A program made the translations under genes and the position numbers. Of a stretch of 55,054 nucleotides of DNA, positions 42,947 through 51,221 are shown piece after piece. The notes beneath the pieces are model-generated. The model saw only the letters and a list, made by a program, of their open reading frames with translations, was not told the origin of the DNA and ran no database searches. Within the stretch, counting starts at the first letter, position 1. Every line of letters starts with the position of its first letter. The DNA comes from Clostridiales bacterium (GTDB lineage: Bacteria; Bacillota; Clostridia; Christensenellales; DTU072): contig DUON01000012.1 in NCBI GenBank assembly GCA_012838805.1, positions 1 through 55,054 of the forward strand, given 5' to 3'.

Positions 42947-44053
42947 ATGTTCAAAAAAAAGGCTGATGCGATTCTTGATATAGGCTCCGAATACATGAGG
43001 CTTGTTGTACTCAACAAAAGCGGAAAAGAAGCCGTCATATCCGCATACGCCAAGCATATGTATTCGGGCTTTCAAGACGGAGAATTCCTTTGCCCTGATG
43101 AAATTTATCCCGCTATGAAACGGCTGATAGAAAGCATCTATTTACGCTTTAAGACAAGGATAAAAAGCCTTGTCGTAACCATACCTGGGGAATTCATTTG
43201 TACTGTCGATAAGAATGTGGAAAAGGATATAGACAATTTTGTAAAACAAAAGGATATTAACGAAATTTTCGCTATCGGCAACACCTATCACAACCACAAC
43301 AATTTTGAGGTGCTGAACATAGAGGGGATATACTTTAAGACAAACAAAAATCCCAAAAGGCTAATAGACCCCATAGGCGAAGAATGCGACAGCATAGCGG
43401 CAAAGGTAGCGTATACGCTATCAGAAAGGTATTTTACCGATACCATAAGACAAGCCGCCAACGCCTTAAAAATTAAGGTCAAATTCGTTTCAGCCATTGT
43501 TCCACAGATTAAATACATATCCAAAAAATACATGATAGACACCTTTCAGGATGCCATATTCATAGATTTAGGATACCTTAATACCACACTAGCGTATTTC
43601 ATGGGAGAAAGACTTGTAGATATTAAGACCTTCTCTATCGGAGGTGCCTCCGCTGCCGCTGACATAACCTTAGTCAAGGAAATACCCTACGGGCACAGCT
43701 ATAAGCTCTATAAAAAGCTCAATTTGAACATACAGCCTAAGGAAGAGGATTCATATCATATTCATTCTGACAAAGAGAATTTTTCTTATGATATCAGTAC
43801 CATAAACGCGATTGTGGAAGAAAGAATTTATAATTTAGGCGCTCATATTTTAGATGCCATAAACAATATGGGCGTGCATGTGGAAAAAGATACGCCTGTT
43901 TTCCTTAGCGGTTGTTCGATTTGCTTAAACAGAGGCGTGAAAGAGATACTGGAAGCTTGTATCGGCAATAAAATAGAAATCGTTAGCCAAGAGCTTTTTG
44001 ACAACGATACAACGGAGAACCTATCCATTGTTTCATTGATAAATGAGTATTAA
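42947..44053 (+). CDS. ftsA: FtsA-like actin-fold division protein, lacking a C-terminal membrane helix
   Basis: A 368-residue actin-family protein directly before ftsZ. Phosphate-1 like ILDIGSEYMRLVV (about 9-21), the 1C-domain region LVVTIPGEFI, a second phosphate segment FIDLGYLNTTLAYF, and the adenosine segment PVFLSGCSICLNRGVKEIL are recognisable, though divergent. Classical FtsA ends with a linker and an amphipathic helix that holds it and FtsZ to the membrane. This protein ends ENLSIVSLINEY with no such helix. It could be shortened FtsA or a related protein. GGAG lies 6 nt before the ATG at 42947. Identity rests mainly on fold motifs and position. Confidence 0.8.
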   Translation: MFKKKADAILDIGSEYMRLVVLNKSGKEAVISAYAKHMYSGFQDGEFLCPDEIYPAMKRLIESIYLRFKTRIKSLVVTIPGEFICTVDKNVEKDIDNFVKQKDINEIFAIGNTYHNHNNFEVLNIEGIYFKTNKNPKRLIDPIGEECDSIAAKVAYTLSERYFTDTIRQAANALKIKVKFVSAIVPQIKYISKKYMIDTFQDAIFIDLGYLNTTLAYFMGERLVDIKTFSIGGASAAADITLVKEIPYGHSYKLYKKLNLNIQPKEEDSYHIHSDKENFSYDISTINAIVEERIYNLGAHILDAINNMGVHVEKDTPVFLSGCSICLNRGVKEILEACIGNKIEIVSQELFDNDTTENLSIVSLINEY

Positions 44054-44081
44054 TACATGGAAACCACAGGAGGACACATAA

Positions 44082-45248
44082 ATGTGCGCAACAAAAGATA
44101 TAGTGAGCATTAAAATAATGGGCATAGGCGGAGGCGGCTGTAATGCCGTTAACCGTCTTATGAGCGCCAATGTGCAAGGCGTGGAGTTCATCGCAGCAAA
44201 TACCGATATGGTGGCGTTGAACGGCTGCAACGCTGACATAAAGATTCAGCTTGGTGAAAAATGCACAAGAGGACTGGGCGCAGGCTCTATACCCGAAGTG
44301 GGAGAAGAGGCGACAAGAGAAAGCAGGGAGCAAATAATAGAAGCCATAAAAGACGCCAACCTACTCTTTTTGACTGCTGGCATGGGCGGAGGAACGGGTA
44401 CAGGCGGTATTCCCGTCATAGCAGAAATAGCCCGAGAACTCAATGTCCTTACTATCGCCGTTGTCACAAAGCCTTTTGAATATGAGGGCAGACGCAAGAT
44501 GAAACTTGCGGAGATAGGGCTTGAAAAGCTGAACGAATTTGTAGATGTGCTTGTAGTCATCCCAAATGAAAGGGCTTTCAATTATGTGCCGCAGTCTACC
44601 CCACTTTATAAGGTAGTGCAGATTGCGGACGATGTATTACATAACAGTATTATCGGCATAACCGATATAGTCGTCAAGCCGTCGCTCATTAATCTTGATT
44701 TTGCTGACATAAGAACGGTTATCAAAAATATGAAGACCGCCCACATTGGCATAGGCAGAGCCAAAGGCGAAAACAGAGTTCTCAACGCCTTGAAACAAGC
44801 GGCAAACTCTCCTCTTTTGGAATCGGATATTGAGGGCGCCACGCAGATTATTGTCAATGTGACCGCAGACATGAAAATAAACGGCAACGAAGTAAAAGAG
44901 GCGTTATCTTTAATTAATCAGGTAGCTGACATAGACGCCAATATCATTCAAGGAATGGGCTTTGACGATACCTTGGAAGAAGAGGTCATTGTCACGCTTA
45001 TAGCAACGGGCTTTAATGATAAGAACAAACAGTTTTCCGTTCCCGATGTGTTGCAAAAAAAACCTGACGCCTATAACGAACAGCTGAACATAAGCCCTTC
45101 GGAGGAAGGAGATGTGAGTTCACCCTTTAGCGTAAAAGAACAAATCGTTCAAAAGGAAGAAGAAAAGGACGATGTTCCGCCCTCTCGAATCAAGGTGGAC
45201 CGTGAAATACCGCCTTTTCTAATGAAGCTTAGAAAAATGAATAAGTAA
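44082..45248 (+). CDS. ftsZ: FtsZ, tubulin-like division GTPase
   Basis: Forms the cytokinetic ring. In 388 residues: the N-terminal IKIMGIGGGGCNAVNRL, the tubulin signature GGGTGTGG at 102-109, the T7 synergy loop NLDFADIR (Asp residues for GTP hydrolysis), a variable acidic linker (about 325-370), and a C-terminal tail DREIPPFLMKLRK that matches the conserved peptide used to bind FtsA, SepF or ZapA. The tail is complete. AGGAGG precedes the ATG. A strong terminator follows. Confidence 0.98.
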   Translation: MCATKDIVSIKIMGIGGGGCNAVNRLMSANVQGVEFIAANTDMVALNGCNADIKIQLGEKCTRGLGAGSIPEVGEEATRESREQIIEAIKDANLLFLTAGMGGGTGTGGIPVIAEIARELNVLTIAVVTKPFEYEGRRKMKLAEIGLEKLNEFVDVLVVIPNERAFNYVPQSTPLYKVVQIADDVLHNSIIGITDIVVKPSLINLDFADIRTVIKNMKTAHIGIGRAKGENRVLNALKQAANSPLLESDIEGATQIIVNVTADMKINGNEVKEALSLINQVADIDANIIQGMGFDDTLEEEVIVTLIATGFNDKNKQFSVPDVLQKKPDAYNEQLNISPSEEGDVSSPFSVKEQIVQKEEEKDDVPPSRIKVDREIPPFLMKLRKMNK

Positions 45249-45251
45249 TAT

Positions 45252-45282
45252 AACGGTTTCCAAACGGAAACCGTTTTTTTTT
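45252..45282 (+). terminator. Strong intrinsic terminator after ftsZ
   Basis: Perfect 10-bp stem AACGGTTTCC (45252-45261) / GGAAACCGTT (45266-45275), loop AAAC, then a run of T to 45282. It ends the dcw cluster. Confidence 0.95.
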
Positions 45283-45437
45283 GAGCATTTATCATACGGC
45301 TATATAAAAAGTCGTTTTTTGGCTTACCCTAACACAATTTTGCCTTTAATAAAATGAAAAAGCATATATTTAAGAATTCCCCATTTCAAACCTTAATTAA
45401 GTTATAATATGATACTGAATTGAAAGGGAAGGACGGT

Positions 45438-46223
45438 ATGACAATCTATATTGAATATTTGTTCTTAGACAATATTGCTATCAACGCATTTTTGTTATAC
45501 ATGACTTCCATAGTATGCAAAAAGAATTTTAAGACTATTCCTCTTTTGTTATCTGCGTCTTTTGGCTCTATCTTTTCGGTAATCTATCCATTGCTTTCAG
45601 ATTATAATTACATAGTAAAAACGCTTTTGGGAGGCTTTATGGTCCTAATGCTCAAAAAGTACAAAAGCGTAAAAGAATATCTATATATACTCATGAGCTT
45701 TTATCTTATTTCATTTTCTCTGGCGGGGGTTGTAGTTTTGCTTTCGTCGTATACTCAAACGGATTTGACAAATTATAATGGGAAACTGCAATTATTTCCC
45801 TTTTGTATAGCGCTTGGAGGGTTGATAATAGCGGTAACAGTAAAAATGATTGTTAACGAATTCTATAAAAAGAGAAACATCCATAAGCTTATCTATGCCG
45901 TAGAAGTAATGGACGGCGAAAAATGCTTTATGGCAAATGCGTATTATGACAGCGGCAACCAGCTTCAAGACCCTGAAAGCGGTATGCCTATGGTCATTAT
46001 CTCAAAGAGGCTCTATGAGAAAATAGGTGTGGATATCCAAGGTGATGTTGCGATAAAGACTTTGGCGGGTATAAAGGATATACCCACCGTACCTTTTGAA
46101 TTCAAGATATATTTTCAAAAGGGTATGAATAAAATATATAAGGTTAAGGCAGGAATTGTTGCGGATATGAACGAAGAATATGACATAATCTTACATACGG
46201 ATATGACGGGAGAAATGATATGA
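45438..46223 (+). CDS. spoIIGA: SpoIIGA, pro-sigma-E processing protease
   Basis: An aspartic protease in the sporulation septum that activates pro-sigma-E. In 261 residues: five hydrophobic helices in the first ~150 residues (IEYLFLDNIAINAFLLYMTS onward), then a cytoplasmic protease domain with the catalytic motif AYYDSGNQLQDP (Asp at about residue 173) and the paired LAGIKDIPTVPF. ATG at 45438 follows AAGGGAAGGACG. A TATAAT lies at 45403-45408, but I see neither a good -35 nor a clear Spo0A box. It overlaps sigE by 4 nt. Confidence 0.95.
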   Translation: MTIYIEYLFLDNIAINAFLLYMTSIVCKKNFKTIPLLLSASFGSIFSVIYPLLSDYNYIVKTLLGGFMVLMLKKYKSVKEYLYILMSFYLISFSLAGVVVLLSSYTQTDLTNYNGKLQLFPFCIALGGLIIAVTVKMIVNEFYKKRNIHKLIYAVEVMDGEKCFMANAYYDSGNQLQDPESGMPMVIISKRLYEKIGVDIQGDVAIKTLAGIKDIPTVPFEFKIYFQKGMNKIYKVKAGIVADMNEEYDIILHTDMTGEMI

Positions 46224-46957
46224 AAAAAATTTTTTTGTCGCTGATACATAAGATTAAAAAAGCGCTCTCAAGGCTGTTTTTGAGGTTACGATATAAAATC
46301 AGGCCCAAAGAAGCTGGCGTTATCGATTACATAGTTGCCTTGCCGGTGCCTTTGTCAAGCGAAGAAGAAGCCAAAGCCATACAAGAAATGATAAAAGGCA
46401 AGGAAGAGGCAAGGAATCGTCTTATCGAACATAACTTAAGGCTGGTGGTATATATAGCCAAAAGGTTTAATAATACAGGCATAGACATAGAAGAGCTTAT
46501 ATCCGTAGGCACTGTGGGGCTTATCAAAGCGGTGAAGAGCTATAACAGCGAAAAAAAGATAAAGCTTGCCACTTACGCGTCAAGGTGCATAGAGAATGAA
46601 ATTCTAATGTACTTAAGAAAAATGGTAAAGACAAGAGGGGAAATAAGTCTTGACGAACCGTTGAATGTGGACTGGGAGGGCAACAAGCTTCTTCTAAGTG
46701 ATATTCTTGGAACTGACAGCGATATGATATACAAGGAAATGGAAGCAGATGTAGAGAAAAGCATATTAAAGGAATTGTATAATAAATTGGACGAAAGGGA
46801 TAAATTAATAGTGGGTATGCGGTATGGACTCTATGGCAGCGAGGAAAAGACCCAAAAGGAAATCGCCGACATGATGAATATATCCCAGTCCTACATAAGC
46901 CGACTTGAAAAAAAGATTTTAGAAAAATTGAGGAAAGACTTTGATAAATGCGAATAA
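46220..46957 (+). CDS. sigE: Pro-sigma-E, early mother-cell sigma factor
   Basis: A sigma-70 family factor made as a precursor. In 245 residues, the N-terminal ~27 residues (MKKIFLSLIHKIKKALSRLF...) are basic and hydrophobic, the pro-sequence removed by SpoIIGA. Then region 2 (NLRLVVYIAKRFNNTGIDIEELISVGTVGL..., LATYASRCIENEILMYLRK) and region 4 (TQKEIADMMNISQSYISRLEKKIL). Start ATGA overlaps spoIIGA, so substrate and protease are co-translated. Confidence 0.97.
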   Translation: MKKIFLSLIHKIKKALSRLFLRLRYKIRPKEAGVIDYIVALPVPLSSEEEAKAIQEMIKGKEEARNRLIEHNLRLVVYIAKRFNNTGIDIEELISVGTVGLIKAVKSYNSEKKIKLATYASRCIENEILMYLRKMVKTRGEISLDEPLNVDWEGNKLLLSDILGTDSDMIYKEMEADVEKSILKELYNKLDERDKLIVGMRYGLYGSEEKTQKEIADMMNISQSYISRLEKKILEKLRKDFDKCE

Positions 46958-46963
46958 AATAAG

Positions 46964-46993
46964 TGAATAATTTCTATATCAAGGCAAATACTT
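46964..46993 (+). promoter_or_regulatory. Candidate sigma-F/sigma-G promoter for sigG
   Basis: TGAATA (46964-46969), 17-nt spacer, AATACTT (46987-46993). This fits the forespore consensus TGAATA-N17/18-CATACTA (5 of 7 at the -10) and lies 32 bp before sigG, which in known spore formers is transcribed by sigma-F and by itself. Confidence 0.5.
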
Positions 46994-47024
46994 AATATTG
47001 CGGCTTTTTTACATAGGAGAAAAT

Positions 47025-47792
47025 ATGTCAAACAAAGTTGTAATAAGTGGTATTTGCACTTCGCAGCTGCCTAAGTTAGACGCCAAGGCAAGCGAGGAAC
47101 TTTTAAAAAGGATAAAGAACGGCGAAACAGAGCTTAGAGAAGAATTCCTTATGGGGAATATAAGACTTGTCTTAAGCATGGTGCAGCGCTTTCACACCGA
47201 CAAAGATATAGCTGACGACCTTTTTCAAGTGGGAATGCTTGGGCTTATAAAGGCTTTGGATAATTTTGATATCAATATGGATGTCAGGTTTTCGACATAT
47301 GCGGTGCCTATGATTTTGGGCGAGATTAGGCGGTTCATAAGAGACAGTACTGCCCTTAAGGTAGGCAGGAGCTTAAGGGATATTGCCTATCGGGTTATGC
47401 AGGCAAGGGACAAGCTTGAAGAGGGTAGGGAGTCCGAGGTATCCTTAATGGAAATAGCCAAAGAGATAGATGTTCCATATAAAGATGTAGTATGCGCTCT
47501 TGACGCTATTGCCGAGCCTGTTTCAATATATGAGTCGGTATATTCGGACGGCGACGATTCCATTCTTGTAGTCGACCAGCTCAAATGCGACAAAGACGAG
47601 GACGACCTTTTGAACTCAATCACCTTAAAGGATGAGATAAACAACCTCCCCGAAAAGGAAAGGGAAATACTATATTTAAGGTATTTTAAGGGCGATACCC
47701 AAATGGAAATATCCAAGAAGCTGAATATTTCGCAAGCGCAAGTGAGCCGTCTTGAAAAGAGCGCTATTGCGCATCTGAGAAAGGCTTTTTAA
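47025..47792 (+). CDS. sigG: Sigma-G, late forespore sigma factor
   Basis: A 255-residue sigma factor beginning MSNKVVISGICTSQLPKL, the N-terminus typical of SpoIIIG in Bacilli and Clostridia. It has region 2 (NIRLVLSMVQRFHTDKDIADDLFQVGMLGL, FSTYAVPMILGEIRRFIRD), region 3 and region 4 (TQMEISKKLNISQAQVSRLEKSAI). No pro-sequence. The ATG at 47025 has TAGGAGAAAAT; a TTG earlier in frame is rejected. The order spoIIGA-sigE-sigG is conserved in spore formers. Confidence 0.97.
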   Translation: MSNKVVISGICTSQLPKLDAKASEELLKRIKNGETELREEFLMGNIRLVLSMVQRFHTDKDIADDLFQVGMLGLIKALDNFDINMDVRFSTYAVPMILGEIRRFIRDSTALKVGRSLRDIAYRVMQARDKLEEGRESEVSLMEIAKEIDVPYKDVVCALDAIAEPVSIYESVYSDGDDSILVVDQLKCDKDEDDLLNSITLKDEINNLPEKEREILYLRYFKGDTQMEISKKLNISQAQVSRLEKSAIAHLRKAF

Positions 47793-47820
47793 GAATATAA
47801 CAAATATCTCCGAATACAAT
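47793..47820 (+). promoter_or_regulatory. Candidate sigma-E promoter for the PRC-barrel gene
   Basis: GAATATA (47793-47799), 13-nt spacer, AATACAAT (47813-47820), close to the sigma-E consensus (KMATATT, CATACANT). It starts right after the sigG stop. Confidence 0.4.
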
Positions 47821-47835
47821 AAAATAGGAGATTTT

Positions 47836-48123
47836 ATGGACACAACCAGCATAGATTTTACATTTTGCGAGCTTAGGGAAAGAGAGGTCGTAAACATAGC
47901 CGACGGCAAAAGGCTGGGCAGAACAATTGACATCGCCTTTACTTGTTGCGGAAAGCTTATGGGCATAGTGGTGCCGGGAGAAAGAAGAATTTTGAAAAGC
48001 TTCACAGGCTGTGAAAATATTTTTATTCCGTGGAAAAATGTAGTGAAAATTGGAGACGATGTGGTGCTTGTCAATCTCTCAGGAAGTGCACAATGCACTC
48101 CTCCCATTGTTGTGAAGAAATAG
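47836..48123 (+). CDS. YlmC/YmxH-family PRC-barrel protein
   Basis: A 95-residue PRC-barrel protein: FCELREREVVNIADGKRLGRTIDIAF, then PWKNVVKIGDDVVLVNL, the usual pattern of the YlmC/YmxH group. Members occur near sporulation genes in Firmicutes and are called sporulation proteins, but the molecular role is unknown. It sits between sigG and nrdR and has a candidate sigma-E promoter. Start ATG after TAGGAGATTTT. A C-terminal QCTPP and two Cys in TCCGK are noted, with no clear metal motif. Confidence 0.88.
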   Translation: MDTTSIDFTFCELREREVVNIADGKRLGRTIDIAFTCCGKLMGIVVPGERRILKSFTGCENIFIPWKNVVKIGDDVVLVNLSGSAQCTPPIVVKK

Positions 48124-48150
48124 TTTTGATACCCAAACCCAATCAAATAG

Positions 48151-48179
48151 TTTACAATTTTATTATAATAAATTATAAT
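48151..48179 (+). promoter_or_regulatory. Vegetative-type promoter for nrdR
   Basis: TTTACA (48151-48156), 17-nt spacer, TATAAT (48174-48179), 16 bp before the nrdR start. Confidence 0.65.
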
Positions 48180-48195
48180 TACTAAAGAGGTATAT

Positions 48196-48654
48196 ATGAA
48201 ATGTGTATATTGCAATCAGATTGACAGCAAAGTCATTGACTCCAGACTTTCGGACGACGGATGCACAATAAGGAGAAGACGGGAGTGTGTTGCTTGCGGC
48301 AAGCGGTTCACGACCTACGAAAAGCTTGAATCCACTCCCATAGTGGTGGTGAAGAATAACGGTGCGCGTCAGCTATTTGATCCCATAAAAGTAAAGAATG
48401 GGATTTTGAAAGCTTGCGAAAAAAGACCTATCTCAGTCGCCCAAGTGGACGAGATAGTCAAGGATATCGAAAAACAAATCCATAACTCCCTTGCGCAAGA
48501 AGTGACTTCCAAAAAAATCGGCGAAATGGTCATGGAAAGGCTTAAGGACATAGACGATGTCGCCTATGTGCGTTTTGCCTCCGTACATAGAGAATTTAAG
48601 GACATAAACACCTTTTTATCTGAAATCGAAGCGCTAGTAAAAGGCAAAAAGTAA
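48196..48654 (+). CDS. nrdR: NrdR, ribonucleotide reductase repressor
   Basis: A 152-residue nucleotide-sensing repressor of ribonucleotide reductase genes. Zinc ribbon Cys3, Cys6, Cys31 and Cys34 (MKCVYC ... CVACGKRFTTYE), then an ATP-cone (about 49-135: VKNNGARQLFDPIKVKNGILKACEKRP). Its position among sporulation sigma genes follows the common clostridial layout, where nrdR and ymxH lie near sigG. Confidence 0.97.
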   Translation: MKCVYCNQIDSKVIDSRLSDDGCTIRRRRECVACGKRFTTYEKLESTPIVVVKNNGARQLFDPIKVKNGILKACEKRPISVAQVDEIVKDIEKQIHNSLAQEVTSKKIGEMVMERLKDIDDVAYVRFASVHREFKDINTFLSEIEALVKGKK

Positions 48655-48768
48655 TTTTTCCTATTATATAGTTTTTGATATAAATTTTCATTTTTTCCTT
48701 TGGATAAGTAACATCCAACGTACTAAAATCATATAATAGTTTTTTATAATTTTTGACGGATTTTAACA

Positions 48769-48795
48769 ACAATCGACAATAGCCGTCATATATTA
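48769..48795 (+). promoter_or_regulatory. Candidate sigma-K/sigma-E promoter for sigK
   Basis: AC (48769-48770), 16-nt spacer, CATATATTA (48787-48795), an exact fit to AC-N16/17-CATANNNTA. It lies 19 bp before sigK, suggesting mother-cell autoregulation. The motif is short, so chance is possible. Confidence 0.45.
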
Positions 48796-48813
48796 TTTAG
48801 AGGTTGAAGTGAT

Positions 48814-49518
48814 ATGATTTTGGAAGGTTTTTTTGCGCTTCTTAGCAATTTGCTATTGCTGACTTCAAGACTGGAGGGAAGAAACTCCTTTCCACATCCT
48901 TTGTCGGCAGAAAAAGAGGCGGAGTACTTAAGAAAGTTTAAGGAAAACGGGGATATGGAAGCGAGGAATATTCTTATAAAGCACAATCTCCGTCTGGTGG
49001 TGTTTATCGCAAAAAAATATATCAATTATCCCGATAACGATGAATTGATAAGCATCGGAACGCTGGGGCTTATCAAAGCCATAAACTCATATGATAAGTC
49101 CAAGGGCTCACAACTTGCCACTTATGCTTCAAGATGTATTGAAAACGAAATACTTATGACAATGCGCTCATATAAAAAATATTCAAGGGATATTTCAATC
49201 TTTGAAAACATAGGCTCTGATAAGGACGGGAACGAGATGTCGCTTATTGATTTATTATATGTGGAAGAGGACTCAGTCTATAACAAAATGGACAGAGAAA
49301 TCCTTAAAAAAAATCTGTTTAAGCTTATGAAAAAGAACCTCAATGAGCGGGAGTTTGTCATACTAATTTATAGATTTGGGCTTAAAGACAGTATTCCGCG
49401 CACTCAACAGTTTGTTGCCGATAAGCTGGGTATATCCCGCTCATACATATCGCGTATCGAAAAAAAGGCTTTGAACAAACTCAGAAACGCTATCAAAAAG
49501 AACAATATTCAGTTCTGA
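48814..49518 (+). CDS. sigK: Pro-sigma-K, late mother-cell sigma factor
   Basis: A 234-residue factor with the hydrophobic SigK-type pro-sequence (MILEGFFALLSNLLLLTSRL) ahead of NSFPHPLSAEKEAEYLRKF, matching Bacillus pro-sigma-K in layout. Regions 2 (NLRLVVFIAKKYINYPDNDELISIGTLGL; LATYASRCIENEILM) and 4 (FVADKLGISRSYISRIEKKAL) are intact. The reading frame is continuous: no skin-type element splits it. The pro-sequence implies processing by a SpoIVFB-like protease, not in the window. GAGGTTGAAGTGAT precedes the ATG. A 160-bp gap separates it from nrdR. Confidence 0.95.
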   Translation: MILEGFFALLSNLLLLTSRLEGRNSFPHPLSAEKEAEYLRKFKENGDMEARNILIKHNLRLVVFIAKKYINYPDNDELISIGTLGLIKAINSYDKSKGSQLATYASRCIENEILMTMRSYKKYSRDISIFENIGSDKDGNEMSLIDLLYVEEDSVYNKMDREILKKNLFKLMKKNLNEREFVILIYRFGLKDSIPRTQQFVADKLGISRSYISRIEKKALNKLRNAIKKNNIQF

Positions 49519-49562
49519 TAAGGTAGTAAACGGTATATTTAAGGTCAAGGACTCTTTATTAA

Positions 49563-49591
49563 TTGCAAAAATTTGTTAGGTGTGATATAAT
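49563..49591 (+). promoter_or_regulatory. Vegetative-type promoter for the asp23-nusB-folD run
   Basis: TTGCAA (49563-49568), 17-nt spacer, TATAAT (49586-49591), 18 bp before the Asp23-family gene. Confidence 0.7.
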
Positions 49592-49609
49592 TTGCGATAA
49601 GAGGTATTT

Positions 49610-49945
49610 ATGAAAGAGTCTGTTAATCAGGAAGTCAATAACAGATACGCCAATCTTATAACTTCCATTGCCGGCACAGCCCTGAGTCAAACCGAAGGCG
49701 TAGCCAAGGAATTGGGGCTGGTAAAGTACAAATTTGGTTTTACTTCCCTTAAGAATAGGAACATCCATGTATATATAGACGAGAACACGGTCACCATAGA
49801 CTTGTATATCAATATGGTATACGGGTACAGCGTGCCCGATGTGGTATGCGTTCTTCAAGAAAAGATAAAAAAGAGCGTGGAATCGGCGACCAAATTCAAA
49901 GTACAGTCGATAAATGTCAATGTAAGCAATGTTATATTCAAATAG
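49610..49945 (+). CDS. Asp23/Gls24-family envelope stress protein
   Basis: A 111-residue protein of the Asp23/Gls24 (DUF322, YloU/YqhY) family: EVNNRYANLITSIAGTALSQTEGVAKE, then VYIDENTVTIDLYINMVYGYSVPDVVCVLQEKIKKSVES. It lies directly before nusB, the position held by yqhY in Firmicutes, where a related gene influences acetyl-CoA carboxylase and lipid supply. Function here is inferred from that. The ATG follows AAGAGGTATTT. Confidence 0.9.
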   Translation: MKESVNQEVNNRYANLITSIAGTALSQTEGVAKELGLVKYKFGFTSLKNRNIHVYIDENTVTIDLYINMVYGYSVPDVVCVLQEKIKKSVESATKFKVQSINVNVSNVIFK

Positions 49946-49966
49946 CCGACGAAGGAACTTTAACCA

Positions 49967-50401
49967 ATGAGCAGAAAACTAGCAAGAGAATCCGTTTATA
50001 AGCTTGTATTTGAATTTTTATTTTTGAATGAGGTCAATCAAAGGACATTCAATATCCTATCCAGCATTGAGCTTGCGGACTCCGACAGGGAGTATATGCA
50101 AAGGGCTTATTTCGGGGTCATCCAAAAGAAAAAAGAAATCATGCAGATAATAGAAGAGCTTTCCGAGGGGTTTACGCTTGAAAGAATCTTTAAGCCCGAC
50201 CTTGCCGCTCTTATGCTTGCGATTTATGAAATGAAATATATGGAAGATATCCCGCTTTCGGTGTCCATAGCCGAGGCGGTCGAGATTGTAAAAAGATATT
50301 CCACAGACAAAAGCAACCAATATGTGAACGGCGTCTTAAGCACCGTCTATAAACAACTCACCCAAGAGCAGGAAAAGGGGGAAGAGAATGACCATAATTG
50401 A
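49967..50401 (+). CDS. nusB: NusB transcription antitermination factor
   Basis: A 144-residue helical RNA-binding protein that joins NusE (S10) on boxA of rRNA leaders. Conserved features: N-terminal RKLARESVYKLVFEFLF with Arg residues for RNA contact, and the C-terminal block LMLAIYEMKYMEDIPLSVSIAEAVEIVKRYSTDKSNQYVNGVLSTV, which is the family signature. ATG at 49967 with GAAGGAACT upstream. Its end overlaps the folD start by 14 nt. Confidence 0.96.
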   Translation: MSRKLARESVYKLVFEFLFLNEVNQRTFNILSSIELADSDREYMQRAYFGVIQKKKEIMQIIEELSEGFTLERIFKPDLAALMLAIYEMKYMEDIPLSVSIAEAVEIVKRYSTDKSNQYVNGVLSTVYKQLTQEQEKGEENDHN

Positions 50402-51221
50402 CGGAAAAATAGTATCCGAAAAGATAAGACAAGACATCAAAAAAGAAATTGAAAAGCTTGGCATACAACCGGGACTTGCGGTAGTAATTGTGGGCGAAGA
50501 CCCCGCAAGCAAGGTCTATGTAGCCAATAAAATAAAAGGCTGTCAGCAAGTAGGAATAAAGAGTTTCAGTTATGCATTAAGCGAGAGTACCTCTGAAGAA
50601 GAGCTTTTGGAGCTTATCGACAGCTTGAACAACAATCGAGAAGTACACGGAATACTGGTACAGCTCCCTTTGCCAAATCATTTAGATCAAGCCAAGATTT
50701 TGGAAAGGATAGAAGTCAAAAAAGATGTGGACGGTTTCAGCGCTTATCAAATGGGGAAATTAGCGCTTGGTCAGCCCGAACTCACCGCATGCACGCCAAG
50801 CGGGGTTATGCAATTATTAAAGGAATACGGAATCGAGATAAGCGGTAAGAACGCTGTTATTATCGGCAGAAGCAATATTGTGGGCAAGCCTATGTTCTTT
50901 ATGCTCATGCAAGAAAACTCAACGGTGACCGTCTGCCATTCACGCACCAAGAACATTAAGGAGATTTGCCAAAACGCTGATATTCTTGTGGCGGCTTTGG
51001 GAAGAGCCAATTTTGTTACTGCCGATATGGTCAAGCAAGGGGCGGTAGTCATTGATGTGGGCATCAACCGCGTGGACGGCAAACTCTGCGGAGATGTGGA
51101 TTTTCAAGCAGTCAAGGACAAATGCTCTTTCATTACGCCAGTTCCCGGCGGAGTGGGGCCTATGACCATTACTATGCTTTTATACAATACCTTGAAGGCT
51201 TATAAGCTGTATGGCAAATAA
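50388..51221 (+). CDS. folD: FolD, methylene-THF dehydrogenase/cyclohydrolase
   Basis: A bifunctional one-carbon enzyme that interconverts 5,10-methylene-, methenyl- and 10-formyl-tetrahydrofolate. In 277 residues: GEDPASKVYVANKIKGCQQVGI with the catalytic Tyr and Lys (about 36-57), VQLPLPNHL, and the NADP-binding IIGRSNIVGKPM (about 162-173), ending TPVPGGVGPMT. It begins within the end of nusB and overlaps xseA by 11 nt. Confidence 0.97.
   Translation: MTIIDGKIVSEKIRQDIKKEIEKLGIQPGLAVVIVGEDPASKVYVANKIKGCQQVGIKSFSYALSESTSEEELLELIDSLNNNREVHGILVQLPLPNHLDQAKILERIEVKKDVDGFSAYQMGKLALGQPELTACTPSGVMQLLKEYGIEISGKNAVIIGRSNIVGKPMFFMLMQENSTVTVCHSRTKNIKEICQNADILVAALGRANFVTADMVKQGAVVIDVGINRVDGKLCGDVDFQAVKDKCSFITPVPGGVGPMTITMLLYNTLKAYKLYGK

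Noticed and set aside
45283..45437. Spo0A boxes before spoIIGA
   Set aside because: Expected from other spore formers, but I could not find a convincing TTTGTCGAA-like sequence; only a TATAAT at 45403 is clear.
48814..49518. A skin-type element within sigK
   Set aside because: The sigK frame is continuous from the pro-sequence to the C-terminus.
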